A DNA stretch of 53,767 nt, from positions 1 to 53,767 of the forward strand of contig NZ_JABVBF010000004.1 in NCBI RefSeq assembly GCF_013344765.1. Direction: 5' to 3'. This DNA is from Acinetobacter lactucae. Lineage in GTDB: Bacteria > Pseudomonadota > Gammaproteobacteria > Pseudomonadales > Moraxellaceae. Shown here one piece after another: positions 37,594 through 48,567 of this stretch. Below the pieces are notes generated by a model, which was not told the origin of the DNA, ran no database searches, and saw nothing but the letters and a program-made list of their open reading frames with translations. How positions within the stretch are numbered: the first letter of the stretch is position 1; each line of letters begins with the position of its first letter. The position numbers were made by a program, and so were the translations under genes.

Positions 37594-38220
37594 CTACCTC
37601 TTCGGATTTATTATCGTTTTGCTGTGTTGGGCCAGCCATTGTAATGCCATAATGACGGGAGCATTTTTTAAACGTCCGCTGTCGAGTAGAGTTTGGATTT
37701 CACTATAATTAAACAAGTGTAGTTGAATATTTTCACCCTCATCATCTACACCAAATACACCACCATTAGTGGGTAATTGAGTTTCGGCAACATAGAGATG
37801 AAATAACTCTGAGCAAGCACCAACTGACGGATAAAAGCTAAATAGATGTTCTAAATCCTGAACTTCGCAACCTGACTCTTCGAGGCTCTCTCGTCGAATG
37901 CAACTTTCTGGTGATTCATCGCCATCTAACACGCCTGCAATGATTTCTAGCTGCCATGGAGACTGAGAATCATCTAAAGCACCAACACGGAACTGTTCAA
38001 TCAGTGCAAACTGTTGTTTTTGATCATTGTAAAGTAGTACACCAGCAGCTTCAGGCCGATGAATGAGTTCACGTTGCAATACATGAGTATATTCAGTTTG
38101 GTTAAATAGACGATGTCGAAGGCTGACTTTTTCAACTTGAATAAAACCACGGAATAGAGATTCACGTGATGTTACTTCGACATCTTTAGATGTATAACTT
38201 GGACGTTCAACAATACTCAT
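37594..38220 (-). CDS. nudF: ADP-ribose pyrophosphatase (Nudix)
   Basis: 208 residues with a complete Nudix box, GX5EX7REUXEEXGU, starting at GVLDGDESPESCIRRESLEE and ending ESGCEV. It splits ADP-ribose to AMP and ribose 5-phosphate. The N-terminal segment VEVTSRESLFRGFIQVEKVSLRH matches NudF rather than other Nudix enzymes. It is transcribed with cpdA. Confidence 0.93.
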   Translation of the reverse strand: MSIVERPSYTSKDVEVTSRESLFRGFIQVEKVSLRHRLFNQTEYTHVLQRELIHRPEAAGVLLYNDQKQQFALIEQFRVGALDDSQSPWQLEIIAGVLDGDESPESCIRRESLEESGCEVQDLEHLFSFYPSVGACSELFHLYVAETQLPTNGGVFGVDDEGENIQLHLFNYSEIQTLLDSGRLKNAPVIMALQWLAQHSKTIINPKR

Positions 38221-38295
38221 GATTCGATCAGGACGAAATCTATTTATTTCATCCTAACCGAGAATCATGGCTAGGCAAGTGTTTTTTTTGAATAT

Positions 38296-40203
<1,908 letters not shown>

Positions 40204-40229
40204 TCAAGCACGACCAAAAACGATGGCGG

Positions 40230-40250
40230 ATTTATCTTTACGAGATAAAT
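40230..40250 (-). promoter_or_regulatory. Hairpin between TPP aptamer and thiC, possible expression platform
   Basis: Perfect arms ATTTATCT and AGATAAAT close a 5-base loop between aptamer and start codon. In the leftward RNA, five U follow only after a further 11 bases, so simple termination is doubtful. Confidence 0.45.
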
Positions 40251-40273
40251 TGGGGGCTTTAAGTTTTCAGATG

Positions 40274-40393
40274 GCTTGATTCCTACGCAGGTCTTAACCT
40301 GATCAGGTTCAACGGTACTTGTGATCAAACTTGTGTTGCGATAACACGGAATTTACACAATCTCAGCGAGCTATTACTCGCGCTCCGTCAAGC
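40274..40393 (-). promoter_or_regulatory. TPP riboswitch (THI element) of thiC
   Basis: The conserved parts are visible on the minus strand: closing stem GCTTGA/TCAAGC, the GCTGAGA box, and the core CCTGATCAGGTTAAGACC followed by TGCGTAGGAA. TPP binding represses thiC. Confidence 0.95.
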
Positions 40394-40431
40394 GATTTAC
40401 AGACTAACATGTTTTAGGTTGGCTGGCATTG

Positions 40432-41517
40432 TCAATTTGTATCTATACAAACCGCATCCATATGGCAGTCACGGTAGCTTTTGGTATTCCATGGTGACTC
40501 TAATTTTAATAACTGCTCAAGCTGTTCATGCACAATTTGATAGGTTGATTTCTTTTGTCCACTTTCATCAATTAAATCTGTCTTAAATTGTGTATTACGC
40601 TCATCCACGGGAGTGGCAATGAACTTGAGAAATTGTTGGGCAGGTTTCGCTAAACTCGACTGTTTTTGTGTTGATAAAAATTGAATTTGTTGTAAAGCAT
40701 CTTTATCAATCCATGTGTTTGGAGCAAAGTGATCGGACACAGGCGTATTATCTAAGCCAAAGAAAATAAAGTATCGGTACTCATTAAATAATAATTTTGC
40801 ATCACTAATAAAATAACTCTTTGGATATTTCTGAATAAATTTCTCCCAAAATAATGCACGCTCAGTAAGCTCTTTCCATGAAATAGCCAAAGCACCGTCG
40901 TCATAGAAAATTTCTTTATTGTCTTTCGCCATACGAGTTAAGAACTCTTTTTGGTCAGTGGGTAGAGCTTTAGCAAAAACATCAACTAAATAGTTTGGCT
41001 GACGTCGGTAGGTAAACATGCCCTCACCTTGATAGAGAAGTTCGATGTAGGCTTGGCCCTCGTGTTGAATCAGATATTGATCACGAGCGCTAAGCTGATC
41101 GAATAACTTTTTCTTGGTTTTCATTGTTTTTTTAGCATCTAATGGTTCTTTTTCTAAAATGGCATAGCCAAATGCTTCAAAAGCTCTAGCTGTTTTGTCA
41201 GTGTAGTCGTGTTTAAGAAAACGTTGATACATGGCAGTTGATGCATTAATCAGCTTAAGCTGTTCCTCATTTTTTAAAGAGGGAACACAGGTTTTAAGCT
41301 TTTCATTAATTTGATTTAAATCTTCTATTTTGCTGTTTTGATTAATCGTGTGCATAGCTATCATAATTTGTAAGCAGCTACTGTCTTGTTTTTGAGTGGC
41401 CTTTCGCTCAGTTGTTTTTTGCTCTTTAGACACAGTCTGATCTTGCTCTGATGTTTTATTACATCCAGCTAAAAGTAGTGCACTGCACATACTCATCATT
41501 AGAACTTTCTTCATCAT
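40432..41517 (-). CDS. Predicted outer-membrane lipoprotein of unknown function
   Basis: 361 residues beginning MMKKVLMMSMCSALLLAGCNK, a clear lipoprotein signal (lipobox LLAGC, cysteine about residue 19, +2 Asn). A charged linker of about 30 residues and a largely helical soluble domain follow. The helices (LFNEYRYFIFFGL, LEQLLKLESPWNTK) and two late cysteines (YRDCHMDAVCIDTN) could form a disulfide. The longest frame starts with TTG at 41547, directly beside a TATAAT (41548-41553), so I take the ATG at 41517. No family recognised. Confidence 0.7.
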   Translation of the reverse strand: MMKKVLMMSMCSALLLAGCNKTSEQDQTVSKEQKTTERKATQKQDSSCLQIMIAMHTINQNSKIEDLNQINEKLKTCVPSLKNEEQLKLINASTAMYQRFLKHDYTDKTARAFEAFGYAILEKEPLDAKKTMKTKKKLFDQLSARDQYLIQHEGQAYIELLYQGEGMFTYRRQPNYLVDVFAKALPTDQKEFLTRMAKDNKEIFYDDGALAISWKELTERALFWEKFIQKYPKSYFISDAKLLFNEYRYFIFFGLDNTPVSDHFAPNTWIDKDALQQIQFLSTQKQSSLAKPAQQFLKFIATPVDERNTQFKTDLIDESGQKKSTYQIVHEQLEQLLKLESPWNTKSYRDCHMDAVCIDTN

Positions 41518-41547
41518 TGTACTTTTATAGAAATTAATATTGCTCAA

Positions 41548-41553
41548 ATTATA
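41548..41553 (-). promoter_or_regulatory. Consensus -10 element of the lipoprotein gene
   Basis: A perfect TATAAT on the minus strand lies about 31 bases before the chosen start codon. A good -35 at 17 bases was not seen. Confidence 0.45.
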
Positions 41554-41594
41554 ACGCTTAAAAAGATTGCATCATTGTTAGAAATCTTTATTAT

Positions 41595-41614
41595 TAGGTA
41601 GGTCGGTCTACTTA
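41595..41614. promoter_or_regulatory. Imperfect palindrome, likely TetR operator
   Basis: TAGGTAGGTC-GGTCTACTTA is a 20-bp dyad matching at 7 of 10 positions per arm, ending 10 bases before the TetR gene. TAGACC/GGTCTA-like dyads are typical of TetR-family autoregulators. Confidence 0.6.
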
Positions 41615-41624
41615 AATTAAAACT

Positions 41625-42206
41625 ATGAATGATAAAACAGCAAGACAGAAAATTCTCGATGCAGCGGCAACCTTATTTTATAACGATGGCATTACTGCAA
41701 CGGGCATTAACTCGGTTACGACTAAAGCAGATGTTGCTAAGATGTCGCTTTATAATAATTTTTCTTCAAAAGGTGATCTTGTTGATGCCTACATTGCTGC
41801 ACGACATCAAGAGTGGCTTGATCTCTATCAAACACGTTTAGAAAAAGCAAAAACAGCGAAAGAAGCTATTTTGGCTGTGTTTGATGCCTATCAAGACCAT
41901 GCAGAATTTGCCTATGAAAAAGGCTTTCGAGGCTGCGGGTTATTGAATGCTGCGGCTGAGTTTCCGGCGAATAGTACAGGGCGAAGCTCGGTAAGACAGC
42001 ATAAAGAAGAAGTCGAGGCTATTGTTGCTGAGCATTTAAAAAAATTAATACCAGACTCACAACGTGTGAATTATGTGGCTACACAGCTTTCTTTTCTTTT
42101 AGAAGGTTCTATGGCAAGAGCAGGCTTAGAGGGCAACAGTCGTCAACTCCTCTTGGCAAAACAAATGGCTGAAGACATTTTAAATAGAGAATGCCTACAT
42201 GATTAG
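41625..42206 (+). CDS. TetR/AcrR-family transcriptional regulator
   Basis: 193 residues. The N-terminal helix-turn-helix is clear (ILDAAATLFYNDGITATGINSVTTKADVAKMSLYNNFSSK in outline). The C-terminal ligand domain holds a GFRGCGLLNAAAEFP segment with one cysteine, as in several electrophile- or drug-responsive TetR proteins. It probably represses itself and the DMT transporter gene, with which it overlaps by 8 bases, through the dyad at 41595-41614. The ligand is unknown. Confidence 0.88.
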   Translation: MNDKTARQKILDAAATLFYNDGITATGINSVTTKADVAKMSLYNNFSSKGDLVDAYIAARHQEWLDLYQTRLEKAKTAKEAILAVFDAYQDHAEFAYEKGFRGCGLLNAAAEFPANSTGRSSVRQHKEEVEAIVAEHLKKLIPDSQRVNYVATQLSFLLEGSMARAGLEGNSRQLLLAKQMAEDILNRECLHD

Positions 42207-43104
42207 CCTCATTAAAAATAGTAGCTATGGAGGCACAATTGCGATTTTAGTTGCCTCTGTTTTGTGGGGAACAACAGGTACTGCGGCAGCATTTGCACCG
42301 ACACTTGGCCCACTTGCTATTGGCGCCGTAGCGATGGGCGGTGGAGGCCTTTTACAAGCTTTGGTTGCATCACAGGCGATACGGGAAAACCGCCAATTTA
42401 TTAGAGAAAATCTTTCAATACTACTTTTAGGCGTAGTGGCGGTTGGAATTTATCCTTTGGCTTTTTATTCCTCAATGCATTATGCAGGCATTACGATTGG
42501 TACGGTGGTTTCAATTGGTACCGCTCCACTTATCGCAGCGATTTTAGAAAGATTCTTTGACCGCAAAGCTTTATCTGCTATTTGGTTTCTAAGTTTTATT
42601 TGCGGTGTGCTTGGCGTAAGTATGTTGTCGATGGGCGAAAGTCATGCGGTTCAAGAGAGTACAAATCAATGGAATAAATTCTTCGGTATTTTCCTTGGGT
42701 TGGTCGCTGCTACAACTTATTCGCTTTATTCATGGGCCGCAAAAAGATTAATAGATCGGGGTGTTGCCGCTAAAGCTGCAATGGGCATGATTATGGGTGG
42801 CGGGGCAGTTATTTTGCTTCCTACTTTATTGGTTACAGGTGGAGGGTTATTGCATAGCTCAACTAATCTACTTGTGGCTGGTTATATGATGCTGATTCCT
42901 ATGTTTTTAGGTTATTTACTTTTTGGATTTGGTCTAAAAACAGTAAATGCTAGCAAGGCTACCACCCTAACTTTATTTGAACCTTTAGTTGCTGCGATTT
43001 TTGCGATTGTTTTGGTTGGTGAGCATGTTTCATGGGTAGGCTGGATAGGTATGTTTCTGATTTTTATTTGTATTTTAATCTTGTCAAAAACTAAGGATTC
43101 TTAA
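42199..43104 (+). CDS. EamA/DMT-family exporter
   Basis: 301 residues with ten predicted membrane helices in two EamA repeats (about 13-140 and 160-298). The motif GTTGTAAAFAP is at the start and LFEPLVAAIFAIVLVGE in the second repeat, as in the drug/metabolite transporter superfamily of amino acid and metabolite exporters. It is co-transcribed with the TetR gene (8-base overlap), so it is an inducible export system. The substrate cannot be read from sequence. Confidence 0.87.
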   Translation: MISLIKNSSYGGTIAILVASVLWGTTGTAAAFAPTLGPLAIGAVAMGGGGLLQALVASQAIRENRQFIRENLSILLLGVVAVGIYPLAFYSSMHYAGITIGTVVSIGTAPLIAAILERFFDRKALSAIWFLSFICGVLGVSMLSMGESHAVQESTNQWNKFFGIFLGLVAATTYSLYSWAAKRLIDRGVAAKAAMGMIMGGGAVILLPTLLVTGGGLLHSSTNLLVAGYMMLIPMFLGYLLFGFGLKTVNASKATTLTLFEPLVAAIFAIVLVGEHVSWVGWIGMFLIFICILILSKTKDS

Positions 43105-43184
43105 AAAACTAAAACTTTTAATGGCTTGAGTTTGATTAGAATTTTTCTTAGTCTTAAAGGCAAGTTTTATCGTTGATTTGAACA

Positions 43185-44531
43185 ATGAAAATAAAATTAA
43201 TGGTCGCTGTGGGCCTTTGGAGTTTTGCATCTTCGAGTTTTGCTCTAGATTTGGTTGAAGCTTATGAGCGCGCAAAACAAAATGACCCGACATGGCAAGC
43301 CAATCAACAACAATATGAAGCAGATCAACTGAACTTAGGCTTAGCAACGGGGGCGTTATTACCCACTGTCACATTGTCTGGAAACATTACCCGTAATCGA
43401 CAAACTGTAAAACGTTCAAACTTTCCGGGTGTTGATCAAGAAGGCCTGTCAGATGCTTTGGTGAGTAATACTTCGACGACTCGACAGGCGACTCTCACTG
43501 CACGTCAGCCATTATTCCGTATGGATGCTTGGGAAGGTTATAAGCAAGTTAAAACTTCGGTTGCCTTAAGTGAAATTACTTTAAGACTGCAAAAACAAGA
43601 TCATGTTTTAAATGTAGCAGAAGCCTATTTTAATGTACTGCGTCAGCAGGCATTGAGTGTTGCATATCTACAAGAAGAAAAAGCTTTGCTTGAGCAGCTT
43701 AATATGATGAATGCCAAACTCAAAGAAGGTTTGGTGGCGCGTAGTGATGTGAGTGAAGCAAATGCTCAATATCAAAATGCCAGAGCTAATCGTATTGCAA
43801 CCAATGTTCAATTACTTTTAGCCCAAGAACAGCTGTCTGAATATATTGGTTCTTATCAAGATAAGCTTGCTGTATTACGAAGTGACTTTAGTTTTCAAAA
43901 GCCTTATCCAGCAGAGCTTAATGACTGGATTTCTTTGGCCCAGCAAAAAAATCTAAAGATCCAGCAAGCCCGCTTACAGCAACAATATAGTGAAGATCAG
44001 CGCCGTGTGGAAAAAGCCGCGCTTTATCCACAGATAGACGCAGTTGCGAGCTATGGTTATACCAAACAGACCCCAGAGACTCTTATTTCGACTGACGGAA
44101 AATTTGATCAGGTTGGGGTAGAAATGAACTGGAATTTATTTAATGGTGGGCGCACTCGAACATCAATTAAAAAAGCGACTGTAGAAGCCAGTAAAGCTCA
44201 GGCTCAACTTGATGCGGCCATCCGCCGTGCCAATGTTGATGTGAAAAGTGCCTTTATGCAGGTCGATACAGACCAAGCCAAACTTGAAGCAAGAAAGGCT
44301 GCAATGGATTCATCTTCTTTAGTTTCTCAAGCCTCAAAAGCGAGTTATAACGAAGGCTTAAAAAGTATGGTTGATGTTTTATTAGCGCAGCGTAATGCTT
44401 TTTCAGCAAAACAGGATTATCTTAATAGTCAATATGACTACTTATTGAATGTACTTCGTTTAAAAGCTGCGGTAGGTCAGTTAGGTGAAAAAGATCTGGT
44501 CGAGCTTAATAGCTGGTTAACGTATCAGTAA
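43185..44531 (+). CDS. tolC: TolC-family outer membrane channel
   Basis: 448 residues with a signal peptide ending SSSFA-LDL. Two OEP repeats follow, with long heptad helices (LEQLNMMNAKLKEGLVARSD; VDVKSAFMQVDTDQAKLEAR) of the periplasmic tunnel and the conserved GLKSMVDVLLAQRN. It is the trimeric exit duct for type I secretion and RND/MFS efflux. I believe it is the orthologue of AbuO of A. baumannii, linked to oxidative stress and drug tolerance. It is monocistronic here, phoU being 105 bases further on. Confidence 0.92.
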   Translation: MKIKLMVAVGLWSFASSSFALDLVEAYERAKQNDPTWQANQQQYEADQLNLGLATGALLPTVTLSGNITRNRQTVKRSNFPGVDQEGLSDALVSNTSTTRQATLTARQPLFRMDAWEGYKQVKTSVALSEITLRLQKQDHVLNVAEAYFNVLRQQALSVAYLQEEKALLEQLNMMNAKLKEGLVARSDVSEANAQYQNARANRIATNVQLLLAQEQLSEYIGSYQDKLAVLRSDFSFQKPYPAELNDWISLAQQKNLKIQQARLQQQYSEDQRRVEKAALYPQIDAVASYGYTKQTPETLISTDGKFDQVGVEMNWNLFNGGRTRTSIKKATVEASKAQAQLDAAIRRANVDVKSAFMQVDTDQAKLEARKAAMDSSSLVSQASKASYNEGLKSMVDVLLAQRNAFSAKQDYLNSQYDYLLNVLRLKAAVGQLGEKDLVELNSWLTYQ

Positions 44532-44636
44532 TAAAATGCTTTTATCTGAAATTTAATTTTGTCATAAAAACTTAATGATTGCTGTGTTTTAATGCTCAAT
44601 CATTTTATTCCTGCGCCATCATGTTGGAGGCTTCCC

Positions 44637-45359
44637 TTGAGTCCAAGTAATCCGGTGTTAAGCCATCATATTTCTTCTCAATTTAATGAAGATTTGCAAG
44701 ATGTAAACACAAAGTTTATGACCATGGGTGGCTTGGTCGAACAACAGGTTGCCAATGCAATTCATTCTTTGCTTGATACAGACGCAAATTTAGCGATTGA
44801 TGTTCAATTTAAAGATAATGCAGTCAATCAATATGAACGTGATATTGATGAAGGCTTGACGCTAATTTTAGCACGTCGTCATCCAGCAGCAATTGACTTG
44901 CGTATGGTTATTGCCATGAGTAAAGCCAATACTGACCTTGAGCGTATTGGTGATGAAGCAGCGAAAATTGCCCGTATTGCACAGAATCTGTGTGAAGAGG
45001 GCGGGTCACCTCGTGGCTACATGGAAACACGTCATATTGGTAACCAAGTTCGTGTCATGATTCATGATGCTCTTGATGCTTTTGCACGTTTAGATGCAGA
45101 TCAAGCTTTACGTGTACTTTTAGCCGATGCTGATATCGACCGCGAATATCAGTCGGCAACTCGTACATTAATGACTTATATGATTGAAGATCCACGACAT
45201 ATTGCCCGTGTGATTAATGTGATGTGGGTTTTACGTTCATTAGAGCGTATTGGTGACCATGCACGTAACATTGCTGAGCAAGTGATTTACATGGCAAAAG
45301 GCTTTGATGCCCGCCATACCAAAATTGAAGAAATTGAAGCGAAAGTCCACGAAAAATAA
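44637..45359 (+). CDS. phoU: Phosphate regulator PhoU
   Basis: 240 residues of two three-helix bundles, each with the metal-binding pattern (NTDLERIGDEAAKIAR; LERIGDHARNIAEQV). PhoU restrains the Pst transporter and the PhoR kinase when phosphate is plentiful. The longest frame starts at 44592, but GGAGG at 44626-44630 is 6 bases before the TTG at 44637, giving the usual length. No pst or phoBR genes are adjacent. Confidence 0.93.
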   Translation: MSPSNPVLSHHISSQFNEDLQDVNTKFMTMGGLVEQQVANAIHSLLDTDANLAIDVQFKDNAVNQYERDIDEGLTLILARRHPAAIDLRMVIAMSKANTDLERIGDEAAKIARIAQNLCEEGGSPRGYMETRHIGNQVRVMIHDALDAFARLDADQALRVLLADADIDREYQSATRTLMTYMIEDPRHIARVINVMWVLRSLERIGDHARNIAEQVIYMAKGFDARHTKIEEIEAKVHEK

Positions 45360-45381
45360 TCTTGAGCTGAACTATTTAAAG

Positions 45382-45409
45382 GCCTTGTTTGAAACAAGGC
45401 TTTTTTATT
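45382..45409 (+). terminator. Terminator after phoU
   Basis: Arms GCCTTGTT and AACAAGGC close a 3-base loop, followed by T6. Confidence 0.92.
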
Positions 45410-45600
45410 TTTAAAAATAATAGATAAAAAAATGTCCCGAACTTTGGGGGGAAGTTCAGGACAGAAAATCAAGTGCATAAACACGACAGGGATCGTGTTC
45501 TTCTTGCTATAGAGTGATAATAAATTTTTCGCTTTTTAAAGTCATGTAGAGTCCTGTGCGCTCTATGTAAGGCTTTTTATGTTTGTGTAAGTTTCACGTA
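45410..45600. other. Gene-free region between two terminators, holding the RNA candidate
   Basis: Between the phoU terminator and the yggX terminator there is no coding frame. The left half holds the small RNA candidate (- strand). The right half, 45525-45600, holds its putative promoter and a weak hairpin TAGAG-N9-CTCTA at 45547-45565. Confidence 0.55.
45426..45510 (-). ncRNA. Candidate small RNA with a C6 loop in its terminator
   Basis: On the minus strand a strong terminator has arms TGTCCTGAACTT and AAGTTCGGGACA (12 bp, one U-G wobble), loop CCCCCCA and T7 (45426-45463). Upstream is a hairpin AACACGA/TCGTGTT (45480-45499). A promoter ATGACT-N17-TATTAT (45545 down to 45517) would start RNA near 45510, giving about 85 nt. 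There is no gene between it and the separate yggX terminator, so this terminator needs its own transcript. The wobble pairs only in the leftward RNA, which fixes the strand. Confidence 0.6.
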
Positions 45601-45602
45601 AA

Positions 45603-45638
45603 AAAAGGCGGATCTATGTATATAGACCCGCCTTTTTA
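45603..45638 (-). terminator. Terminator after yggX
   Basis: Leftward RNA has arms AAAAAGGCGG-type and CCGCCTTTTT-type with inner stem TCTAT/ATAGA around one mismatch, then T7. It lies 27 bases after the yggX stop. Confidence 0.88.
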
Positions 45639-45664
45639 ATGATGAATAAGCTAAAACAAACCGA

Positions 45665-45934
45665 TTATTCTGGTTTCCAGCCTTCAGCTTTTTCTACGCT
45701 TTCATCATTATTGAAGAATTTTTCACGTTGTTCTTCAAGAAACTTTTTAGCTTCTGGTTCAAACACGTTTAAACGCTTTTCATTAATCAGTGTAGTTTGA
45801 TGCTGTAACCATTCTTGCCATGCTTGCTTAGAAACATTTTCAAAAAAATCTTGGCCTTTAGCACCCGGGAAAGGAGCGAAGTCTAAACCTTCCATTTCCT
45901 TTTGATATTTACGGCAAAATACTTGGCGACTCAT
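45665..45934 (-). CDS. yggX: Fe(II)-trafficking protein YggX
   Basis: 89 residues, the family length. [23 protein letters not shown] holds the conserved cysteine near residue 7, and the C-terminal half contains [18 protein letters not shown]. YggX protects iron-sulphur clusters against oxidation and aids iron handling. It lies 9 bases after argH on the same strand. Confidence 0.94.
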   Translation of the reverse strand: MSRQVFCRKYQKEMEGLDFAPFPGAKGQDFFENVSKQAWQEWLQHQTTLINEKRLNVFEPEAKKFLEEQREKFFNNDESVEKAEGWKPE

Positions 45935-45943
45935 GTTTTATCC

Positions 45944-47377
45944 TTAAGCGTATAACTGTTCTAAACGTGTATGGGCACGCGCAATCGCAGCTTCAACCTG
46001 TTTTGGTGAAGTTCCACCAATATGATCACGTGCATTTACAGAAGCTTCTAGGGTTAAGGCTTTATCAAATACATCTGCTGTAATTAAGTCAGAGAATTGC
46101 TGTAATTGCTCAAGTGTGAGCTCAGATAAATCTTTTTCTTCAGCAACGCCTAACGCGACTGCTTTACCTACAATTTCATGCGCATCACGGAACGCAACGC
46201 CTTTTTTCACTAAGTAGTCAGCAAGATCAGTTGCAGTTGAGAATCCACGAAGCGCAGCTTCACGCATAATTTCAATATTTGGCACCAATGCAGGAATCAT
46301 GTCTGCAAATGCCATGAGTGAACCACGAACCGTATCGATCGCATCAAATAAAGGTTCTTTATCTTCTTGGTTATCTTTGTTGTACGCCAATGGTTGACCT
46401 TTCATGAGCGTAAGCAAGCTAATTAAGTCACCAAATACACGGCCAGATTTACCACGAATAAGTTCTGGAACATCCGGATTTTTCTTCTGCGGCATAATTG
46501 AAGAACCTGTACAGAAGCGGTCAGGAATATTCACAAATTTGAACTGTGCAGAAGTCCAAAGAATGAGCTCTTCTGACATACGTGATAAATGCATCATGAT
46601 CAGTGCAGCAGCTGCATTAAATTCGATGGCAAAGTCACGGTCAGATACGGCATCAAGCGAGTTTTCAGATACAGCTTCACAACCTAAGAGTTCTGCTGTG
46701 TATGCGCGGTCAATTGGATAAGTTGTACCAGCAAGAGCGGCAGAACCAAGTGGCATGCGGTTAACGCGCTTACGACAGTCTTGAAGACGTTCAGTGTCAC
46801 GTACCAACATTTCAAACCATGCAAGCAAGTGATGACCAAAAGTCACAGGCTGAGCAGTTTGTAGATGTGTAAAGCCCGGCATAATTGTATTTACATTTTT
46901 GGCAGCCAAGCCTAACAAGCCTTTTTGTAAACGTTCTAATAATTTTAAAATATCATCAATTTCGTCGCGTAGGTAAAGACGAATATCAGTTGCAACCTGA
47001 TCGTTGCGGCTACGGCCGGTGTGTAATTTTTTACCTGTAATGCCAATACGTTGAGTCAAACGTGATTCAATGTTCATGTGAACATCTTCAAGATCGATGC
47101 GCCACTCAAAGTTTCCAGCCTCAATTTCTGAGCGAATGGTGCTTAAACCTTCAATAATGTCATCGCGTTCTGCTTCTGTGAGTACGCCAACTTTCGCAAG
47201 CATGGTAGCATGCGCAATCGAACCAGCGATGTCTTGCTTATAAAAACGTTGGTCAAACTGAACAGAGGCGGTAAATTCGGCTACAAAAGCGTCCGTCGCT
47301 TCAGAAAAACGACCACCCCACATACCTGAGGTTTGGTCTGGGGTTACTGAATTAGGGGGATTTGAAGATGTGGTCAT
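45944..47377 (-). CDS. argH: Argininosuccinate lyase
   Basis: 477 residues of the fumarase/aspartase superfamily, with the signature [12 protein letters not shown] containing the catalytic serine near residue 295 and [14 protein letters not shown] near 170. It makes arginine and fumarate from argininosuccinate. The chosen ATG has only a weak GAG upstream; MWGGRFSE at residue 19 (47323) is the conserved family start and a plausible alternative. The start region overlaps the divergent algZ gene. Confidence 0.94.
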   Translation of the reverse strand: MTTSSNPPNSVTPDQTSGMWGGRFSEATDAFVAEFTASVQFDQRFYKQDIAGSIAHATMLAKVGVLTEAERDDIIEGLSTIRSEIEAGNFEWRIDLEDVHMNIESRLTQRIGITGKKLHTGRSRNDQVATDIRLYLRDEIDDILKLLERLQKGLLGLAAKNVNTIMPGFTHLQTAQPVTFGHHLLAWFEMLVRDTERLQDCRKRVNRMPLGSAALAGTTYPIDRAYTAELLGCEAVSENSLDAVSDRDFAIEFNAAAALIMMHLSRMSEELILWTSAQFKFVNIPDRFCTGSSIMPQKKNPDVPELIRGKSGRVFGDLISLLTLMKGQPLAYNKDNQEDKEPLFDAIDTVRGSLMAFADMIPALVPNIEIMREAALRGFSTATDLADYLVKKGVAFRDAHEIVGKAVALGVAEEKDLSELTLEQLQQFSDLITADVFDKALTLEASVNARDHIGGTSPKQVEAAIARAHTRLEQLYA

Positions 47378-48507
47378 GGTGGCTCAGTAAAATAAAAAAG
47401 AGTATATCACTTGCCGAAGCTCAACAAACAAAGTTGTTTCCTACAGCATACCGAAATCAAAATTCCTCCTATTTTTTTACGAAAAACGGGCGTTGGCAAC
47501 ACTTATTCGAATTAATTATCGCAAGTAATGTTTTGGCACTGGTCTTAGCATTGGCTGAAGCACAGTCTTGGCAAGCCTTAAATGGGGGAAGACTTTTTCA
47601 ATACATTGTTTTTATTAATTGGGTGATATTGTCTTTTTTTGCCTTGGTTGAACGCTTTCAAGGTTTTTTTAGCGGTTTACGTCAAGAGTTTGCTTTGGCT
47701 ATTGGTTTTGTGATGCTACAAGGCATTGTTGTTTTGACTACTTTAATGAGTAATTTTTTTCAATTTGGTCTTTTAAATAAACATGTTTCTTTAACACAGG
47801 ACTGGAGCATTTACTTTACCAATGTACCTTTATATCTAAGCTATGGAATATTGCTCGGGGCTTTCTGTTTACGTTATTTATATGTTAGAGAACAATGGTT
47901 GCATCAGCAGTATGCAGAGTTAAATGCTCGTATTCAGGCCATGCAAGCGCGAATTCATCCTCACTTCTTATTTAATAGTCTAAATAATGTGGTCAGTTTA
48001 ATTACGATAGATCCAGATAAAGCAGAAAGCATGCTTATTAGTTTGTCGCGGCTATTTCGCGCGAGCTTCCAAGAATTGAAGTTGGTGAGTCTGTATGAAG
48101 AAATCGAGCTGAGTAAACAATATTTAATGATTGAACAGGTTCGCTTGGGAGAACGCTTAAAAGTAGATTGGAAGATCGAGCTTTCATCTGTGCAATTAAA
48201 ACAGATCACTATTCCTTTATTGACATTACAACCTTTGTTGGAGAATAGTATTTTTCATGGGGTAGAACCAATGATGGGTAAAGCAACCATAGGGGTATTG
48301 GTTGAAATATTGCAAAATCAGGTCAGTATAGTCATTACCAACCCATATACAGACGATACAATAAATTCACGGAAAGGGCATGGAATCGCTCTTGAAAATG
48401 TTAAGCAGCGCCTGAAAGCGTATTATGGGAACACCGTTAGATTTCAGGTTTATAAAGGCGAAGCTTTATATACCACTATTATGAGCTATCAATATCAAAC
48501 AAAATAA
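47368..48507 (+). CDS. algZ: AlgZ/FimS-type membrane histidine kinase
   Basis: 379 residues. Four predicted membrane helices lie between about 45 and 170, then a LytS-type kinase domain with the phospho-histidine motif [30 protein letters not shown] as N box and [13 protein letters not shown] as G region. Its position, divergent from argH and followed by a LytTR regulator and hemC-hemD, matches algZ(fimS)-algR of Pseudomonas. A TTG at 47362 is one base from GGGGGA, whereas the ATG at 47368 is 7 bases away, so I start there. It overlaps the 5' end of argH by 10 bases. Confidence 0.88.
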   Translation: MWSWWLSKIKKSISLAEAQQTKLFPTAYRNQNSSYFFTKNGRWQHLFELIIASNVLALVLALAEAQSWQALNGGRLFQYIVFINWVILSFFALVERFQGFFSGLRQEFALAIGFVMLQGIVVLTTLMSNFFQFGLLNKHVSLTQDWSIYFTNVPLYLSYGILLGAFCLRYLYVREQWLHQQYAELNARIQAMQARIHPHFLFNSLNNVVSLITIDPDKAESMLISLSRLFRASFQELKLVSLYEEIELSKQYLMIEQVRLGERLKVDWKIELSSVQLKQITIPLLTLQPLLENSIFHGVEPMMGKATIGVLVEILQNQVSIVITNPYTDDTINSRKGHGIALENVKQRLKAYYGNTVRFQVYKGEALYTTIMSYQYQTK

Positions 48508-48567
48508 TAAGTCAGTCAGAGTTAACCATAAAAAAATGGACCAAGTTAACGGTGACAAGGAGGATGA

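Noticed and set aside
43084..43347. 87-codon leftward frame over the tolC start
   Set aside because: It covers the tolC promoter and signal peptide in antisense, with no ribosome site; shadow of tolC.
44559..44565. TTGTCAT as a Pho box before phoU
   Set aside because: Only one half-site matches; the expected second half 4 bases later does not.
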